Shown here piece by piece: positions 52,421-61,934 of a DNA stretch of 64,000 nt. The stretch's first letter is position 1. Every line of letters begins with the position of its first letter. The DNA lies in NCBI GenBank assembly GCA_943371425.1, contig CALRUR010000011.1, forward strand, positions 1 through 64,000, given 5' to 3'. Source of the DNA: CAJBVG01 sp943371425. GTDB lineage: Bacteria; Bacteroidota; Bacteroidia; Sphingobacteriales; Sphingobacteriaceae. The notes beneath the pieces are model-generated. The model had not been told where the DNA came from. It made no database searches and saw only the letters and a list, made by a program, of their open reading frames with translations. Made by a program: the position numbers and the translations under genes.

Positions 52421-53155
52421 TTATTTTAGGTTGTTTAGTTCTAATTGAATTCCAAATGTAAGTTGAAATTGTTGGAAATTTAAGTCGGAATAGTTTTGAT
52501 CCATAAAACTAAATGAGCCTTTAGTATAAAACTTGAAGTTTTCGAATCCGAATTTTGCACTTAAGCCTGGCTCAATAAAAGTTAAGTATCTCTTACTTTT
52601 TATATTATTTAAATCATCTAATAAACCAAGGTTATTAATGTTTTGATAACTTACATTATTTATATCTAATGAACCAATTCTAGTATAAAAACTAAAATCT
52701 GCATTCTTTGAAACTTTACCAATGGCGATGTTAATGGAAGTTTTATCAAATTTTGTATTGTAGGTACCATAATTAGATGACATGAACTCTGCATTAGAAT
52801 TTTCTGTTTTTCCGAAGCCATGATTTAAATAAAGTTCGAAGAGCATATTATCTTCTAATAATTTAAAGTAACCTACAGAGAATTCGTTGAAATTACCGCT
52901 GTTAAAATTCGAGCTACTTCCGCCATTTGTATAACTACTTCGTTGGTATACTAAGCCAATGTTATTTGTTGGGGCATAAGCAATTGCTCCTGCAACCGAA
53001 CTTGCACGCATGCCCAAACTTGCACCTCCATTAAATTTCACGTTGTTTTTATGTGTTAACATAGGAGTGGAGTTCTCATTAGGCACATAATAAGCTCTGC
53101 ATGAATAAAGAGATAGTGCTATTGCACATACGAATAATACTTGAAGTTTTTTCAT
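52421..53155 (-). CDS. Outer-membrane barrel-like lipoprotein, paralogue 1
   Basis: 244 residues. The signal peptide ends in YSC, then RAYYVPNENSTPMLTHKNNVKFNGGASLG. Strand patterns with aromatic ends continue to the C-terminus, like a beta-barrel. It is a paralogue of the next gene upstream. This Cys-x-x-YVP family is widespread in Bacteroidota but, to my knowledge, uncharacterised. Three bases before the OPT gene. Confidence 0.83.
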   Translation of the reverse strand: MKKLQVLFVCAIALSLYSCRAYYVPNENSTPMLTHKNNVKFNGGASLGMRASSVAGAIAYAPTNNIGLVYQRSSYTNGGSSSNFNSGNFNEFSVGYFKLLEDNMLFELYLNHGFGKTENSNAEFMSSNYGTYNTKFDKTSINIAIGKVSKNADFSFYTRIGSLDINNVSYQNINNLGLLDDLNNIKSKRYLTFIEPGLSAKFGFENFKFYTKGSFSFMDQNYSDLNFQQFQLTFGIQLELNNLK

Positions 53156-53159
53156 CTAA

Positions 53160-53939
53160 TTATTTTCTTAGTTTGGGTCCTCTAGTAATAAATTGAAATT
53201 GTAAACCTATTGAAAATCGTAACTGTTCGAAATCAATGATATTGGCCGAAAGTTTTTCAGTAAATCCTAATTGAGAAAATACCATTATATTTTTTAAACC
53301 TAATTTAATAGTTGCAGCAGGATCAGCAAAATAATAGGGTTTATCGTCGAGTCTGTTTACCAAATCACTTATATATGCATCGGTAACATTATTCATGTTG
53401 TTTTTATAAAAATTTAATTGATATAATTTTATACCAAAAGAAGCCTGAAAGTTTTTAAATTTTGTACCAACTGATGGCATAATAAATGCACGAGTATATT
53501 TTAAATTAGAGGAACCTCCGTCGGGGTTGCTGTTTGTACCATATGCTTCGTAGAAATTATTAGAACTCCCTAATCCAAAGCCTCCATAACATTCCACAAT
53601 ACCATGTTTGCTAAATTGCTTATAATAGCCTCCCATTAATTCATTATAAGCCCCGTCAAATAATTTATATGTAGTAGTAACACCGTTAACAGTCATATCT
53701 GTTTTGTTATCATATCCAGAATAACTGTAACCCAAACCAATGTTTTGAATAGGAGAATAGGCAATATTGAAATTAGTGGTTGAAGCTCTATCTCCACCAG
53801 CAAAGCCGCCATTAAACATAAGCTCTGCCTCTTGTGAAAGCATTGGATTATTTATTGGTGGTGGAACATAGTGGGCTAAGCAAGAACTTAGCAAACAAAA
53901 CAATGCAAATAATGCAACATTGTAGAATATTTTTTTCAT
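53160..53939 (-). CDS. Outer-membrane barrel-like lipoprotein, paralogue 2
   Basis: 259 residues. Signal peptide with lipobox LSSC, then LAHYVPPPINNPMLSQEAELMFNGGFAGG, aligned with paralogue 1. Strands YSPIQNIGLGYSYSGY also match its YAPTNNIGLVYQRSSY. A four-base gap follows to paralogue 1, so they are a tandem duplication. The ATG at 53939 is chosen over 53951 for the signal peptide. Confidence 0.83.
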   Translation of the reverse strand: MKKIFYNVALFALFCLLSSCLAHYVPPPINNPMLSQEAELMFNGGFAGGDRASTTNFNIAYSPIQNIGLGYSYSGYDNKTDMTVNGVTTTYKLFDGAYNELMGGYYKQFSKHGIVECYGGFGLGSSNNFYEAYGTNSNPDGGSSNLKYTRAFIMPSVGTKFKNFQASFGIKLYQLNFYKNNMNNVTDAYISDLVNRLDDKPYYFADPAATIKLGLKNIMVFSQLGFTEKLSANIIDFEQLRFSIGLQFQFITRGPKLRK

Positions 53940-53985
53940 AGGCTGAATCAAAACAAACTACAAGTTAAAATATTTAAGATATAAA

Positions 53986-54027
53986 ACAAAACGGGGCATA
54001 TTGTTTTCCAAATATGCCCCGTTTTGT
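53986..54027 (-). terminator. Strong hairpin terminator after the first POT gene
   Basis: A perfect 17-base stem (53986-54002 with 54011-54027) around an 8-base loop. The minus-strand side is followed by T-rich sequence. It lies just after the POT stop and before the lipoprotein pair. Confidence 0.9.
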
Positions 54028-54049
54028 TATTTAAACGAATAATTAGGTA

Positions 54050-55531
54050 CTAAGAAACACCTTTCATCATCTTTTTTAAGATTGGTGAAATAGCCAACAA
54101 CACTAATCCTGAAGCTACCGACGACATAATTAAAAACGAGAATAATTCCATGTTAAATTTATGTAATAAGTTTTCTAAAATACCAGCCATGTAGTTTGCT
54201 AATGCAATACTTGAGAACCAAAGACCCATCATTAAAGAAACAATTTTTGGTGGCGATAATTTGGTAATCATAGATAATCCAATAGGCGATAAGAATAATT
54301 CGCCGATGGTGTGTAAAAGGTACACAAAAACTAACCATAGTGGAGATATTAATACTCCTCCATTAGAAGCAATGTTTGCGAAGTACATAACTACGAAACC
54401 TAAACCTAATAAGATTAATCCAAATCCAAATTTCACAGGAATGTTTGGGTTTTTATTAACTCTGTTTAAAGCAATCCATAATGCTGCAAAAACTGGAGCT
54501 AGTATAAATATTCCTAATGCATTAATAGATTGGAACCATGAAGTTGGAATTTCGAAGCTTGCTAACATTCTGTTTGTTTTTTCTTCGGCAAATAAATTGA
54601 AGGTACCACCTGCTTGTTCGAACCCTGCCCAGAAGAAAATATTGAAGAAACACAATACTACAATAACACCCACTCTCGACCATTGGTTACCACCCTCAGT
54701 ATTTTTAAATACTATGTATAAAACTGCTAGTCCGCCAATTACAAATAGAGTATTCATAATCATTGAATAGGTATCGTCGCCTAATGAAGTAAAGAAGGTA
54801 ATTAATGCCCAAGTGGCAACAGCACAGAATGCAATTATGCTTACTATATCAATCCAATCTCTTGGTCTAAATTTAGTAACCGATTTATCTTTAATTGATG
54901 GAGGCATACCTACCGTACCAAGGTGTTGTGTAGTTAAATGGAATACTAATACACCTAATAACATTCCTATACCAGCAGATCCGAATCCCCAAGCCCAACC
55001 AACGGTTTCGCCTAAGGTGCCCGATACTAATGGTGCGATAAATGCCCCTAAGTTAATACCCATGTAAAATAAAGTAAAACCAGAATCTCTACGTGTATCG
55101 TTTTCTTCATATAAGCCACCTACCATGGTAGAAATATTCGGTTTAAAAAATCCGTTACCAACTATAATCAAGCCAAGACCTAAGTTTAATAATGCAAAAC
55201 TAGGTTCTTGTGATGCTGATCCATGACTCATTGCTAATACAAAATTACCAAGTGCCATTAATATACCACCTATGTAAATGCTTTTACGCTGACCTAATAT
55301 TTTATCAGCTAATAAACCACCTGCAATAGGAGTTAAGTAAACTAGTCCAGTAAAAATTGCATAAATCTCTAATGCATTTGCACGTTCTAATCCGAACCCG
55401 CCCGACATTACTTGTGATGTTAGATAAAGTACTAACAATGCACGCATTCCGTAATAACTGAATCGTTCCCACATTTCTGTGAAAAACAATGCGTACAAAC
55501 CTTTCGGATGTGTAGTTTTGGTGTTTGACAT
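54050..55531 (-). CDS. POT-family proton-dependent peptide transporter
   Basis: 493 residues with 12-14 membrane helices. The ExxERFxYYG motif is TEMWERFSYYGMRA (helix 1), and the GNGFFKPNISTMVG and MGINLGAFIAPL segments are canonical. Imports di- and tripeptides with protons. Second in the DPP4-POT-POT run. Confidence 0.95.
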   Translation of the reverse strand: MSNTKTTHPKGLYALFFTEMWERFSYYGMRALLVLYLTSQVMSGGFGLERANALEIYAIFTGLVYLTPIAGGLLADKILGQRKSIYIGGILMALGNFVLAMSHGSASQEPSFALLNLGLGLIIVGNGFFKPNISTMVGGLYEENDTRRDSGFTLFYMGINLGAFIAPLVSGTLGETVGWAWGFGSAGIGMLLGVLVFHLTTQHLGTVGMPPSIKDKSVTKFRPRDWIDIVSIIAFCAVATWALITFFTSLGDDTYSMIMNTLFVIGGLAVLYIVFKNTEGGNQWSRVGVIVVLCFFNIFFWAGFEQAGGTFNLFAEEKTNRMLASFEIPTSWFQSINALGIFILAPVFAALWIALNRVNKNPNIPVKFGFGLILLGLGFVVMYFANIASNGGVLISPLWLVFVYLLHTIGELFLSPIGLSMITKLSPPKIVSLMMGLWFSSIALANYMAGILENLLHKFNMELFSFLIMSSVASGLVLLAISPILKKMMKGVS

Positions 55532-55613
55532 TTTTTTAGTTTATAGTTTATTTAATAGATTAATTGGCCAATATAAAAATATTTATCTATTTCAATTGAA
55601 ATACGCAATATCC

Positions 55614-57251
55614 TTAATGTTTACTGATAATTTCTCTCAGCCATTTTAACATGGCAAATATAGCCAAGCCTGCGAGGGTGCAAGCAATAAAATTTACTAA
55701 GAAAAAGTTTGCTTTATTATCATAATTATCCCATAGTGAGGAGAGTACCCCCGATAGTTTATTTCCGATGGAGGTTGCTAAAAACCAGCCCCCCATCATA
55801 AGTGAAGTTAATCGCACTGGTGCAACTTTAGAAACTAATGATAACCCGATAGGCGATAAAAATAACTCACCAATGGTTACTACTCCGTAACATCCAATTA
55901 ACCAAATAGCCGATGCCTTATCGTTCACCAAGTCTGTTGAATAAACGGCCGCCACCATTACTAAGGTAGATAGGCCTGTAACCAATAAGCCCCATCCAAT
56001 TTTGGCAGGTGTAGAGGGTTCTTTTCCTCTTAAACGTAAAAAGGCAAAGAAGCTTAATACAATAGGGGTAAGTAATACTATAAAAAATGGATTCACCGAT
56101 TGGAAAATTTCTGTGGAGAATAATTTCGCTTCGTTATTTTCTGCTTCTGTTGGCCATTTTTCTTTTGGCAAATTTTGGAAGTAAGGGTGCGGGCTTTGAA
56201 TCATTACTTTATTGCCTTCTACATCCTTAACTAATTTGAAATTCTGATCGTATTTAGGGAATTCGGCAGTATCTGTACTTACCGTTTGGATCATTCCAAA
56301 AGGTTTTACAATGGGCTCTACACTTGCCGGAATGGTACGTTCTGTATAGGTTTCGGCAAAAGTGGTTAATGCTGATGCATTTTGTTTAAACACTGCCCAA
56401 AAAATAATTACCACAGCGAAAATTGATAGCAAGGCTGCAATTTGTTTGCGCTCTTGTTTTTCGGCGCGCATCATCAAATTAATATAAAAAATAATAACCG
56501 GTACGCAGGCTATAATAAATGCATCGGTAGAATCTGTTCCGAAAATATTTCCTGGTATAAACCAACCCAAAGCTCCAAAAATTAAGGCCGGTGCAAATAC
56601 ATACATCAACACTTTTGTAACCGATAAATCGTTTTCGCCAGCAGGTTTTTTAATGTCGGCATCTTTAATATGTTTAGTACCCGATAAAAACCAAAGTGTA
56701 CCTACTAACATACCAACACCCGCTGCACCAAAAGCATAACCCCATCCATACTCGTTACGCATATAAGCAGCCACGAAATTGCAAATAAAAGCACCTACGT
56801 TTATACCCATGTAAAAAATATTGTAACCCGCATCTTTCTGATCTTTGTATTCTGGAGTTGAATATAAATTACCTAAGAGTGTAGAAATATTTGGTTTGAA
56901 AAATCCGTTACCAACAATAATCAACAATACAGATATCCAGAAGGCAGTCATGTTTGGAATGGCTAATCCGAAATAACCTGCTGCCATTAAAATAGCCCCA
57001 ATTAAAATAGATTTTCGATAGCCTAAAATTCGGTCGGCTAATAAACCACCTAAAAAGGGAGTTAAATAAACCAAACCGAGGTATGTACCTACAATATCCG
57101 AAGCTTCTTTTTTATCTAAGCCCATGCCACCTTTGGCTCCATCTGTTAAATAGAGTAGGAGTATTCCTAACATCAAATAATAGCCAAATCGTTCCCACAT
57201 TTCTGTGAAAAAGAGAACGTAGAGCCCTTTGGGGTGTTTTGCTTTTGTCAT
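55614..57251 (-). CDS. POT-family proton-dependent peptide transporter (longer paralogue)
   Basis: 545 residues. TEMWERFGYYLMLG keeps the ERF motif but has YYL in place of YYG. GNGFFKPNISTLLG and MGINVGAFICNF are present. It has an extra extracytoplasmic region (about 310-380, including the SPHPYFQNLPKEKWPTEAEN stretch). It starts eight bases after the DPP4-like gene ends, suggesting co-transcription. Confidence 0.94.
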   Translation of the reverse strand: MTKAKHPKGLYVLFFTEMWERFGYYLMLGILLLYLTDGAKGGMGLDKKEASDIVGTYLGLVYLTPFLGGLLADRILGYRKSILIGAILMAAGYFGLAIPNMTAFWISVLLIIVGNGFFKPNISTLLGNLYSTPEYKDQKDAGYNIFYMGINVGAFICNFVAAYMRNEYGWGYAFGAAGVGMLVGTLWFLSGTKHIKDADIKKPAGENDLSVTKVLMYVFAPALIFGALGWFIPGNIFGTDSTDAFIIACVPVIIFYINLMMRAEKQERKQIAALLSIFAVVIIFWAVFKQNASALTTFAETYTERTIPASVEPIVKPFGMIQTVSTDTAEFPKYDQNFKLVKDVEGNKVMIQSPHPYFQNLPKEKWPTEAENNEAKLFSTEIFQSVNPFFIVLLTPIVLSFFAFLRLRGKEPSTPAKIGWGLLVTGLSTLVMVAAVYSTDLVNDKASAIWLIGCYGVVTIGELFLSPIGLSLVSKVAPVRLTSLMMGGWFLATSIGNKLSGVLSSLWDNYDNKANFFLVNFIACTLAGLAIFAMLKWLREIISKH

Positions 57252-57259
57252 ATTGATTA

Positions 57260-59482
57260 TTACAAGTTGTTAAAAATAAAATCAGTCATTTTATTGTATA
57301 AATGCAAACGTGTAGTGCCACCTGCTATGCCATGGTTTTTATTGGGGTAGTAGGCAGATTCAAATTTTTTATTTGCTTTTACCAAGGCATCAATCATATC
57401 TACTGAATTTTGGAAATGCACATTATCATCTGCAGTGCCATGTATAATAAGGTAGTTACCTTTTAATTGATTGGCGAAATTGATGGGTGAATTATCTTCG
57501 TAGCCGCTTTTATTTTCTTGTGGGGTATGTAAATATCTTTCGGTATAAATAGAATCGTAGTATTTCCAATTGGTTACAGGCGCAACAGCTATCGCCATTT
57601 TAAATACATCGGCACCTTTGGTAATGCATAACGACGACATGTAACCACCGTAACTCCAACCTTGTATACCAATTCGCGTAGCATCAACATAATTTTGTTT
57701 TCCTAACCACTTAGCAGCTTCAATTTGATCGATGGTTTCGTGTTTTCCTAATTGTAGGTGAGTCATTTTTTTAAACTCGGCACCTCTTGCACCTGTTCCT
57801 CTATTATCCACACAAACCACTATATAACCTTTCTGGCAAAGCATTTGGTACCACAAATAATTGGCACCTCCCCACGAATCAAGTACTTGTTGAGAACCTG
57901 GACCGCCGTATAAAAACATATATACTGGGTATTTTTTTGATGCATCAAAATTATTTGGCTTCATCATCCATGCATTTAATGCCACACCTTCTGAGGTAGT
58001 AATGCTTAGAAATTCTTTTTTTGTTAAATCGTATTCTGCTAATTTTTCTTTTAGTTTTTTATTCTCTTCTAACACTCTTATTTGAGTGCCATTTTTATCC
58101 ATTAAAGTGATATAGTTTGGTGTATTCGCAGTAGAGTAGTAGTTAATATAATACGAACAATCTTTACTAAAAAATGCAGTGTTGGTTCCTGTTTCTTTGC
58201 TCAACTTTTTAAAACCTTTACCATCTATATTTACTTTATAAATTTCTCTTTGCATAGGATTAACCGCAGCTGCTTGGAAATAAATCGTTTTTTCTGCTGC
58301 ATCCATTCCATAAAAAGCCATAACTTCCCAATTTCCATTGCTTATTTTACGAATGAGTTTGCCTTGCATATTATACAAATAGAAATGGTTGAAGCCATCT
58401 TTTTCTGAAGTCATAATGAACGATTTTTTGTCTTTTAAAAATGTTAAATCATCATTTATATCGATATATGTTTTTGATATTTCTGTAAGTAGAACAGAAG
58501 TTTTACCTGTGTTTGCATCTGCCAATAAATACTCTAATTTATCTTGATGGCGGTTCATTCTAAATACACATAACTTGCCAGGATCTGCGGTCCATTTTAT
58601 GCGCGGAATGTATTGATCTTTTTCTGGTCCAACATCCACAGTATTGCTTACTCCATTTACAACGTTGTAAATATGGATGCTCACTTCTGAGTTTTTTTCG
58701 CCAGCTTTAGGGTATTTATATTGATAATCTTTTGGATAAAGATCTCCATACATGGCCATGTTAAAACGCTTTACATTTGTTTCATCAAATTTATAATAGG
58801 CAATATACTTACCATCGGGCGACCAACTAAATGCTTGTGCAAAAGAGAATTCTTCTTCGTAAACCCAATCGCACCAGCCGTTAATTATTTTTTCCCACTC
58901 CCCATCGTCGGTAATTTTTGTTTCTTCTCTTGTAGCTACATTTCTAATGTAAATATTATTTTCTCTTACAAAGGCAACTTGCGAACCATCTGGCGAAAAG
59001 CTTGCAAACATTTGCTTTCCGTAGTCACTCAAGTTTTGGAGTGTTCGTGTTTTACGATCGAATATATAGTTTAACTCTTTGGTAGAGTGCCTATAAATAC
59101 TTTCATAACTATTAGAAATCATGATCTTAGTTTCGTCATCACTAAAAGCATAATTCTCCATGCTTATTTTAGTAATGTCGTTCGGAATCATCAATTTTAA
59201 TTCTGATGATTTTAAAATGGTATCACTTACTTTTCCGGTAGCATACTCGTATGCTAGGATGTAGGTCTCTTTGGTATCAGGATGTGTGTAAAATGAGCTA
59301 TAATGTTTCCCATCTTTCATAGAACGCAAACCCGCTATTGATTTAGGAATGAATTGAGATTTACCCCAAATAATATCATTGCTTAATTCTTTTTTTTGTG
59401 CAGAGGCAGTTAAGGTACTTGCAGCTAATACTGCTATACTTAATGCTGCTTTAACAAATGATTGAGTGTTTGGAAATGCCAT
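57260..59482 (-). CDS. Exported dipeptidyl peptidase IV-like serine peptidase (S9)
   Basis: 740 residues. Signal peptide (VKAALSIAVLAASTLTASAQ). An N-terminal beta-propeller, with the EEEFSFAQAF motif that holds the two glutamates binding the substrate N-terminus, precedes the alpha/beta hydrolase domain. Catalytic Ser610 is in GWSYGGYM; the Asp in GTADDNVHFQ and His in NKNHGIAG complete the triad. It releases X-Pro dipeptides, which the POT transporters beside it can import. The ATG at 59482 is chosen because the longer reading begins with TTG and overlaps a TATTTTG promoter-like box. Confidence 0.93.
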   Translation of the reverse strand: MAFPNTQSFVKAALSIAVLAASTLTASAQKKELSNDIIWGKSQFIPKSIAGLRSMKDGKHYSSFYTHPDTKETYILAYEYATGKVSDTILKSSELKLMIPNDITKISMENYAFSDDETKIMISNSYESIYRHSTKELNYIFDRKTRTLQNLSDYGKQMFASFSPDGSQVAFVRENNIYIRNVATREETKITDDGEWEKIINGWCDWVYEEEFSFAQAFSWSPDGKYIAYYKFDETNVKRFNMAMYGDLYPKDYQYKYPKAGEKNSEVSIHIYNVVNGVSNTVDVGPEKDQYIPRIKWTADPGKLCVFRMNRHQDKLEYLLADANTGKTSVLLTEISKTYIDINDDLTFLKDKKSFIMTSEKDGFNHFYLYNMQGKLIRKISNGNWEVMAFYGMDAAEKTIYFQAAAVNPMQREIYKVNIDGKGFKKLSKETGTNTAFFSKDCSYYINYYSTANTPNYITLMDKNGTQIRVLEENKKLKEKLAEYDLTKKEFLSITTSEGVALNAWMMKPNNFDASKKYPVYMFLYGGPGSQQVLDSWGGANYLWYQMLCQKGYIVVCVDNRGTGARGAEFKKMTHLQLGKHETIDQIEAAKWLGKQNYVDATRIGIQGWSYGGYMSSLCITKGADVFKMAIAVAPVTNWKYYDSIYTERYLHTPQENKSGYEDNSPINFANQLKGNYLIIHGTADDNVHFQNSVDMIDALVKANKKFESAYYPNKNHGIAGGTTRLHLYNKMTDFIFNNL

Positions 59483-59534
59483 ATTATTGATTTTTTCAAA
59501 TGGCAAAATAGGAATTTCATGTCAATACCACAAG

Positions 59535-59657
59535 AGAGATAGTGTGTTCATTTGCTAGTATGCCCGTATGCTCGTGTGCTCATGGGTGCAATAGCGTGTT
59601 ATTTGCAATTAGTTAGCTTTGGTATATTCGTAAGGTCGTATAGTCGTAATATCGTAT
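59535..59657. repeat. 8-mer repeats (GCTAGTAT/GCCCGTAT then GTCGTATA type)
   Basis: Degenerate TATGCCCG, TATGCTCG and TGTGCTCA units lead into GGTCGTAT, AGTCGTAA and ATCGTATG units. No strong inverted pairing seen. Two vocabularies in one gap. Confidence 0.7.
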
Positions 59658-59662
59658 GGTTG

Positions 59663-60553
59663 TTACTCGCTTTCTTCCCTTGGGTCTATAAATAACTTAT
59701 CTAACTCTGTCTTTTCATTGCGAAGGTCGATGTTCTCCATTAGATACCATTTACGGCGTTTATATCTTAAGCCATCGTAAGAAAGATCAGGACCATAAAA
59801 TTCATACATACCTTTTTGTCGCGGGTCTGGACATGTAAGATGATCGTATACAATCCATTTTTTAGAAGGTAAATAACGGAGCAGCATTGATACATTACGT
59901 GCATACGTAAATACAACACGAGTTTTAGCTGTATCGTTATATATAAATACAGGGGCACCAAATACAGGTTTCCCTTCCTTATCAAAACTTAATACATCAA
60001 TTACTTTTTTATTTGTTTTAGCATCATTGCCTTTCCAACCTAATAGTAAATATTGCTTATTTCGTTTAGATTTTTGAGGTTCAGAAATCGAATAATAATG
60101 TGCTCCATACCAAGAGTCTTTGTTTAAAATCGTATCATCTGCATTTGGTATAAAGCGTGAATTATCAAACAACGGATAGAGCTCTAGCTTGTCTTTGTTA
60201 TTTTTTTGAATAGCGCCATAATAGCGATATGTTCCATCATCGGAATATAAATGCCAAGTAAAAATTCTAAAAACTTTATCTGCAGAAGTTAATATTGAAA
60301 TGGATTTTACAGAATCGAAAGGGTAGTAGAAAGAACCTTGAAGTTTTAAAGTGGAAACTAATGTTTTAATGAAAATATTATTAGCATTTCTACGCACCAC
60401 TTCATCATCATGGTTTATTATTTTGTATGATAAACTTTTAAGGGAATCTTCGAACATCTTTAGTTTTGGGTCAAATGCGGTAGCGCCCTTTTGCGCAAGC
60501 AATGAGTAACTAAAAGAGGAGAGAAGAATTAGTAAAAGAAGTTTTTTGTACAT
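59663..60553 (-). CDS. Exported protein of unknown function
   Basis: 296 residues with a signal peptide (ending YSLLAQ). It contains WHLYSDDGTYRYYGAIQ and YLLLGWKGNDAKTNKKVIDVLSF, and ends in WYLMENIDLRNEKTELDKLFIDPREESE. I do not recognise a domain. It resembles hypothetical periplasmic proteins seen in Bacteroidota. No membrane helix beyond the signal. Confidence 0.78.
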   Translation of the reverse strand: MYKKLLLLILLSSFSYSLLAQKGATAFDPKLKMFEDSLKSLSYKIINHDDEVVRRNANNIFIKTLVSTLKLQGSFYYPFDSVKSISILTSADKVFRIFTWHLYSDDGTYRYYGAIQKNNKDKLELYPLFDNSRFIPNADDTILNKDSWYGAHYYSISEPQKSKRNKQYLLLGWKGNDAKTNKKVIDVLSFDKEGKPVFGAPVFIYNDTAKTRVVFTYARNVSMLLRYLPSKKWIVYDHLTCPDPRQKGMYEFYGPDLSYDGLRYKRRKWYLMENIDLRNEKTELDKLFIDPREESE

Positions 60554-60560
60554 ACCTTTT

Positions 60561-60625
60561 TATTAGAAATGTCGAATTATCGAACTGTCGAAGAGTCGAC
60601 CATTCGATAATTCGACAGTTCGAAT
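60561..60625. repeat. 8-mer tandem repeat (GTCGAATT/ATCGAACT type) with inverted arms
   Basis: CGAACTGTCGA (60581-60591) is inverted at 60612-60622, and CGAATTATCG (60573-60582) at 60605-60614. Located between the thiolase stop and the next gene. Related to the TTCGATAA family at 34940. Confidence 0.8.
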
Positions 60626-61798
60626 TTACGCGCGTTCAATCACAATTGCCGAAGCACCGCCACCGCCATTGCAAATACCAGCAACACCAATTTTTGCATT
60701 GTTTTGGTTTAAAACGGAAATTAAGGTAACAATGATACGTGAACCTGAGCTACCCAATGGGTGACCAAGAGAAACAGCGCCACCGTTAACGTTTACTTTA
60801 GATGGATCTAATTTTAATTCCTTGTTATTTGCTAAAGATACAACAGAGAATGCTTCATTAATTTCATAATAATCAACATCAGCAGGAGTTATGCCTGCGT
60901 GTGCTATAGCACGAGGAATTGCTTTAGAAGGCGCTGTTGTAAACCATTCTGGAGCTTGTTGTGCATCTGCAAATCCGCGGATAATTGCTAATGGTTTAAT
61001 GCCTAATGCATCGGCTTTTTCTTTACTCATTAATACCAATGCAGAAGCACCATCATTTAAAGTAGAAGCATTAGCTGCTGTTACTGTACCATCTTTTTTA
61101 AATACTGGTTTTAAGCCTGGTATTTTATCGAATTTTACTGATTTAAATTCTTCGTCTTCACTCACTACAGTTACACCGCCTCGGCCTTCAATTTCTACCG
61201 GTACAATCTCTGCTGTATATAATCCTTTTTCATAGGCTGCTTGTGCTCTTTTGTAAGATTCTATCGCAAAAGCATCTTGCTCTTCGCGTGAAATATTACA
61301 TTCTGTTGCACATAGCTCTGCTGCAGAACCCATATGGTAATCGTTATACACATCCCATAAACCATCACGAATTAATCCGTCGGTTACAGTTTGATGTCCT
61401 AATTTATAACCTGTTCTTGCTTTATCTAAATAATAAGGAACATTGCTCATGCTTTCCATTCCACCTGCTACTACTACATCATTATCACCTAATTGGATGG
61501 ATTGTGCGGCTAACATTACCGCTTTCATGCCAGATGCACAAACTTTATTAATTGTTGTACTTGGTAAATCGCCTAAGCCAGCAAATTTTGTTGCTTGAGT
61601 TGCAGGTGCCTGTCCAACGTTTGCTTGTAATACGTTGCCCATGTAAACTTCATTTATTTCTTTTGCATCAATGCCTGCTCTTTTAACTGCTTCTTTAATA
61701 GCAATTGCACCTAATTTTGTTGCTGATAATGAGGCTAAAGCACCACCAAAACTACCCATCGGCGTACGTACTGCCGATACTATATATACTACTTTCAT
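60626..61798 (-). CDS. Acetyl-CoA C-acetyltransferase (thiolase)
   Basis: 390 residues. The acyl-enzyme Cys87 (NKVCASGMKA), His346 (GHPLGSSG) and Cys376 (GICNGGGG) are all present. Makes acetoacetyl-CoA or cleaves 3-ketoacyl-CoA. Whether it serves biosynthesis or beta-oxidation is unresolved; no other beta-oxidation gene is adjacent. Confidence 0.95.
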   Translation of the reverse strand: MKVVYIVSAVRTPMGSFGGALASLSATKLGAIAIKEAVKRAGIDAKEINEVYMGNVLQANVGQAPATQATKFAGLGDLPSTTINKVCASGMKAVMLAAQSIQLGDNDVVVAGGMESMSNVPYYLDKARTGYKLGHQTVTDGLIRDGLWDVYNDYHMGSAAELCATECNISREEQDAFAIESYKRAQAAYEKGLYTAEIVPVEIEGRGGVTVVSEDEEFKSVKFDKIPGLKPVFKKDGTVTAANASTLNDGASALVLMSKEKADALGIKPLAIIRGFADAQQAPEWFTTAPSKAIPRAIAHAGITPADVDYYEINEAFSVVSLANNKELKLDPSKVNVNGGAVSLGHPLGSSGSRIIVTLISVLNQNNAKIGVAGICNGGGGASAIVIERA

Positions 61799-61826
61799 TT
61801 ATTGTATTTATTTGTGTTTGTGTGGG

Positions 61827-61834
61827 CAAAAGTA
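61827..61834 (-). promoter_or_regulatory. -7 promoter element of the thiolase gene
   Basis: Reads TACTTTTG on the minus strand (TAnnTTTG). A TTG lies 17 bases upstream, slightly close for a -33 element. Start codon 29 bases on. Confidence 0.55.
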
Positions 61835-61934
61835 CTAATTTTTTATTTATTCAACCTTTAAGCAATTTGACTTTAATAGTCTTATAACTTTTTTATTCTT
61901 AATTAGTATATTTACCATTAAATAGCCCAAAAAA

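Noticed and set aside
52421..53939. SusC/SusD-like uptake pair
   Set aside because: Both proteins are far too short for SusC (about 1000 residues) and lack SusD's helical fold; they are paralogues of each other.
54261..54770. 169-codon plus-strand open frame opposite the POT gene
   Set aside because: Shadow of the POT coding sequence; lysine/asparagine/proline-rich composition without pattern.
60891..61551. Two plus-strand open frames opposite the thiolase
   Set aside because: Mirror frames; the thiolase has all three catalytic residues and normal codon use.
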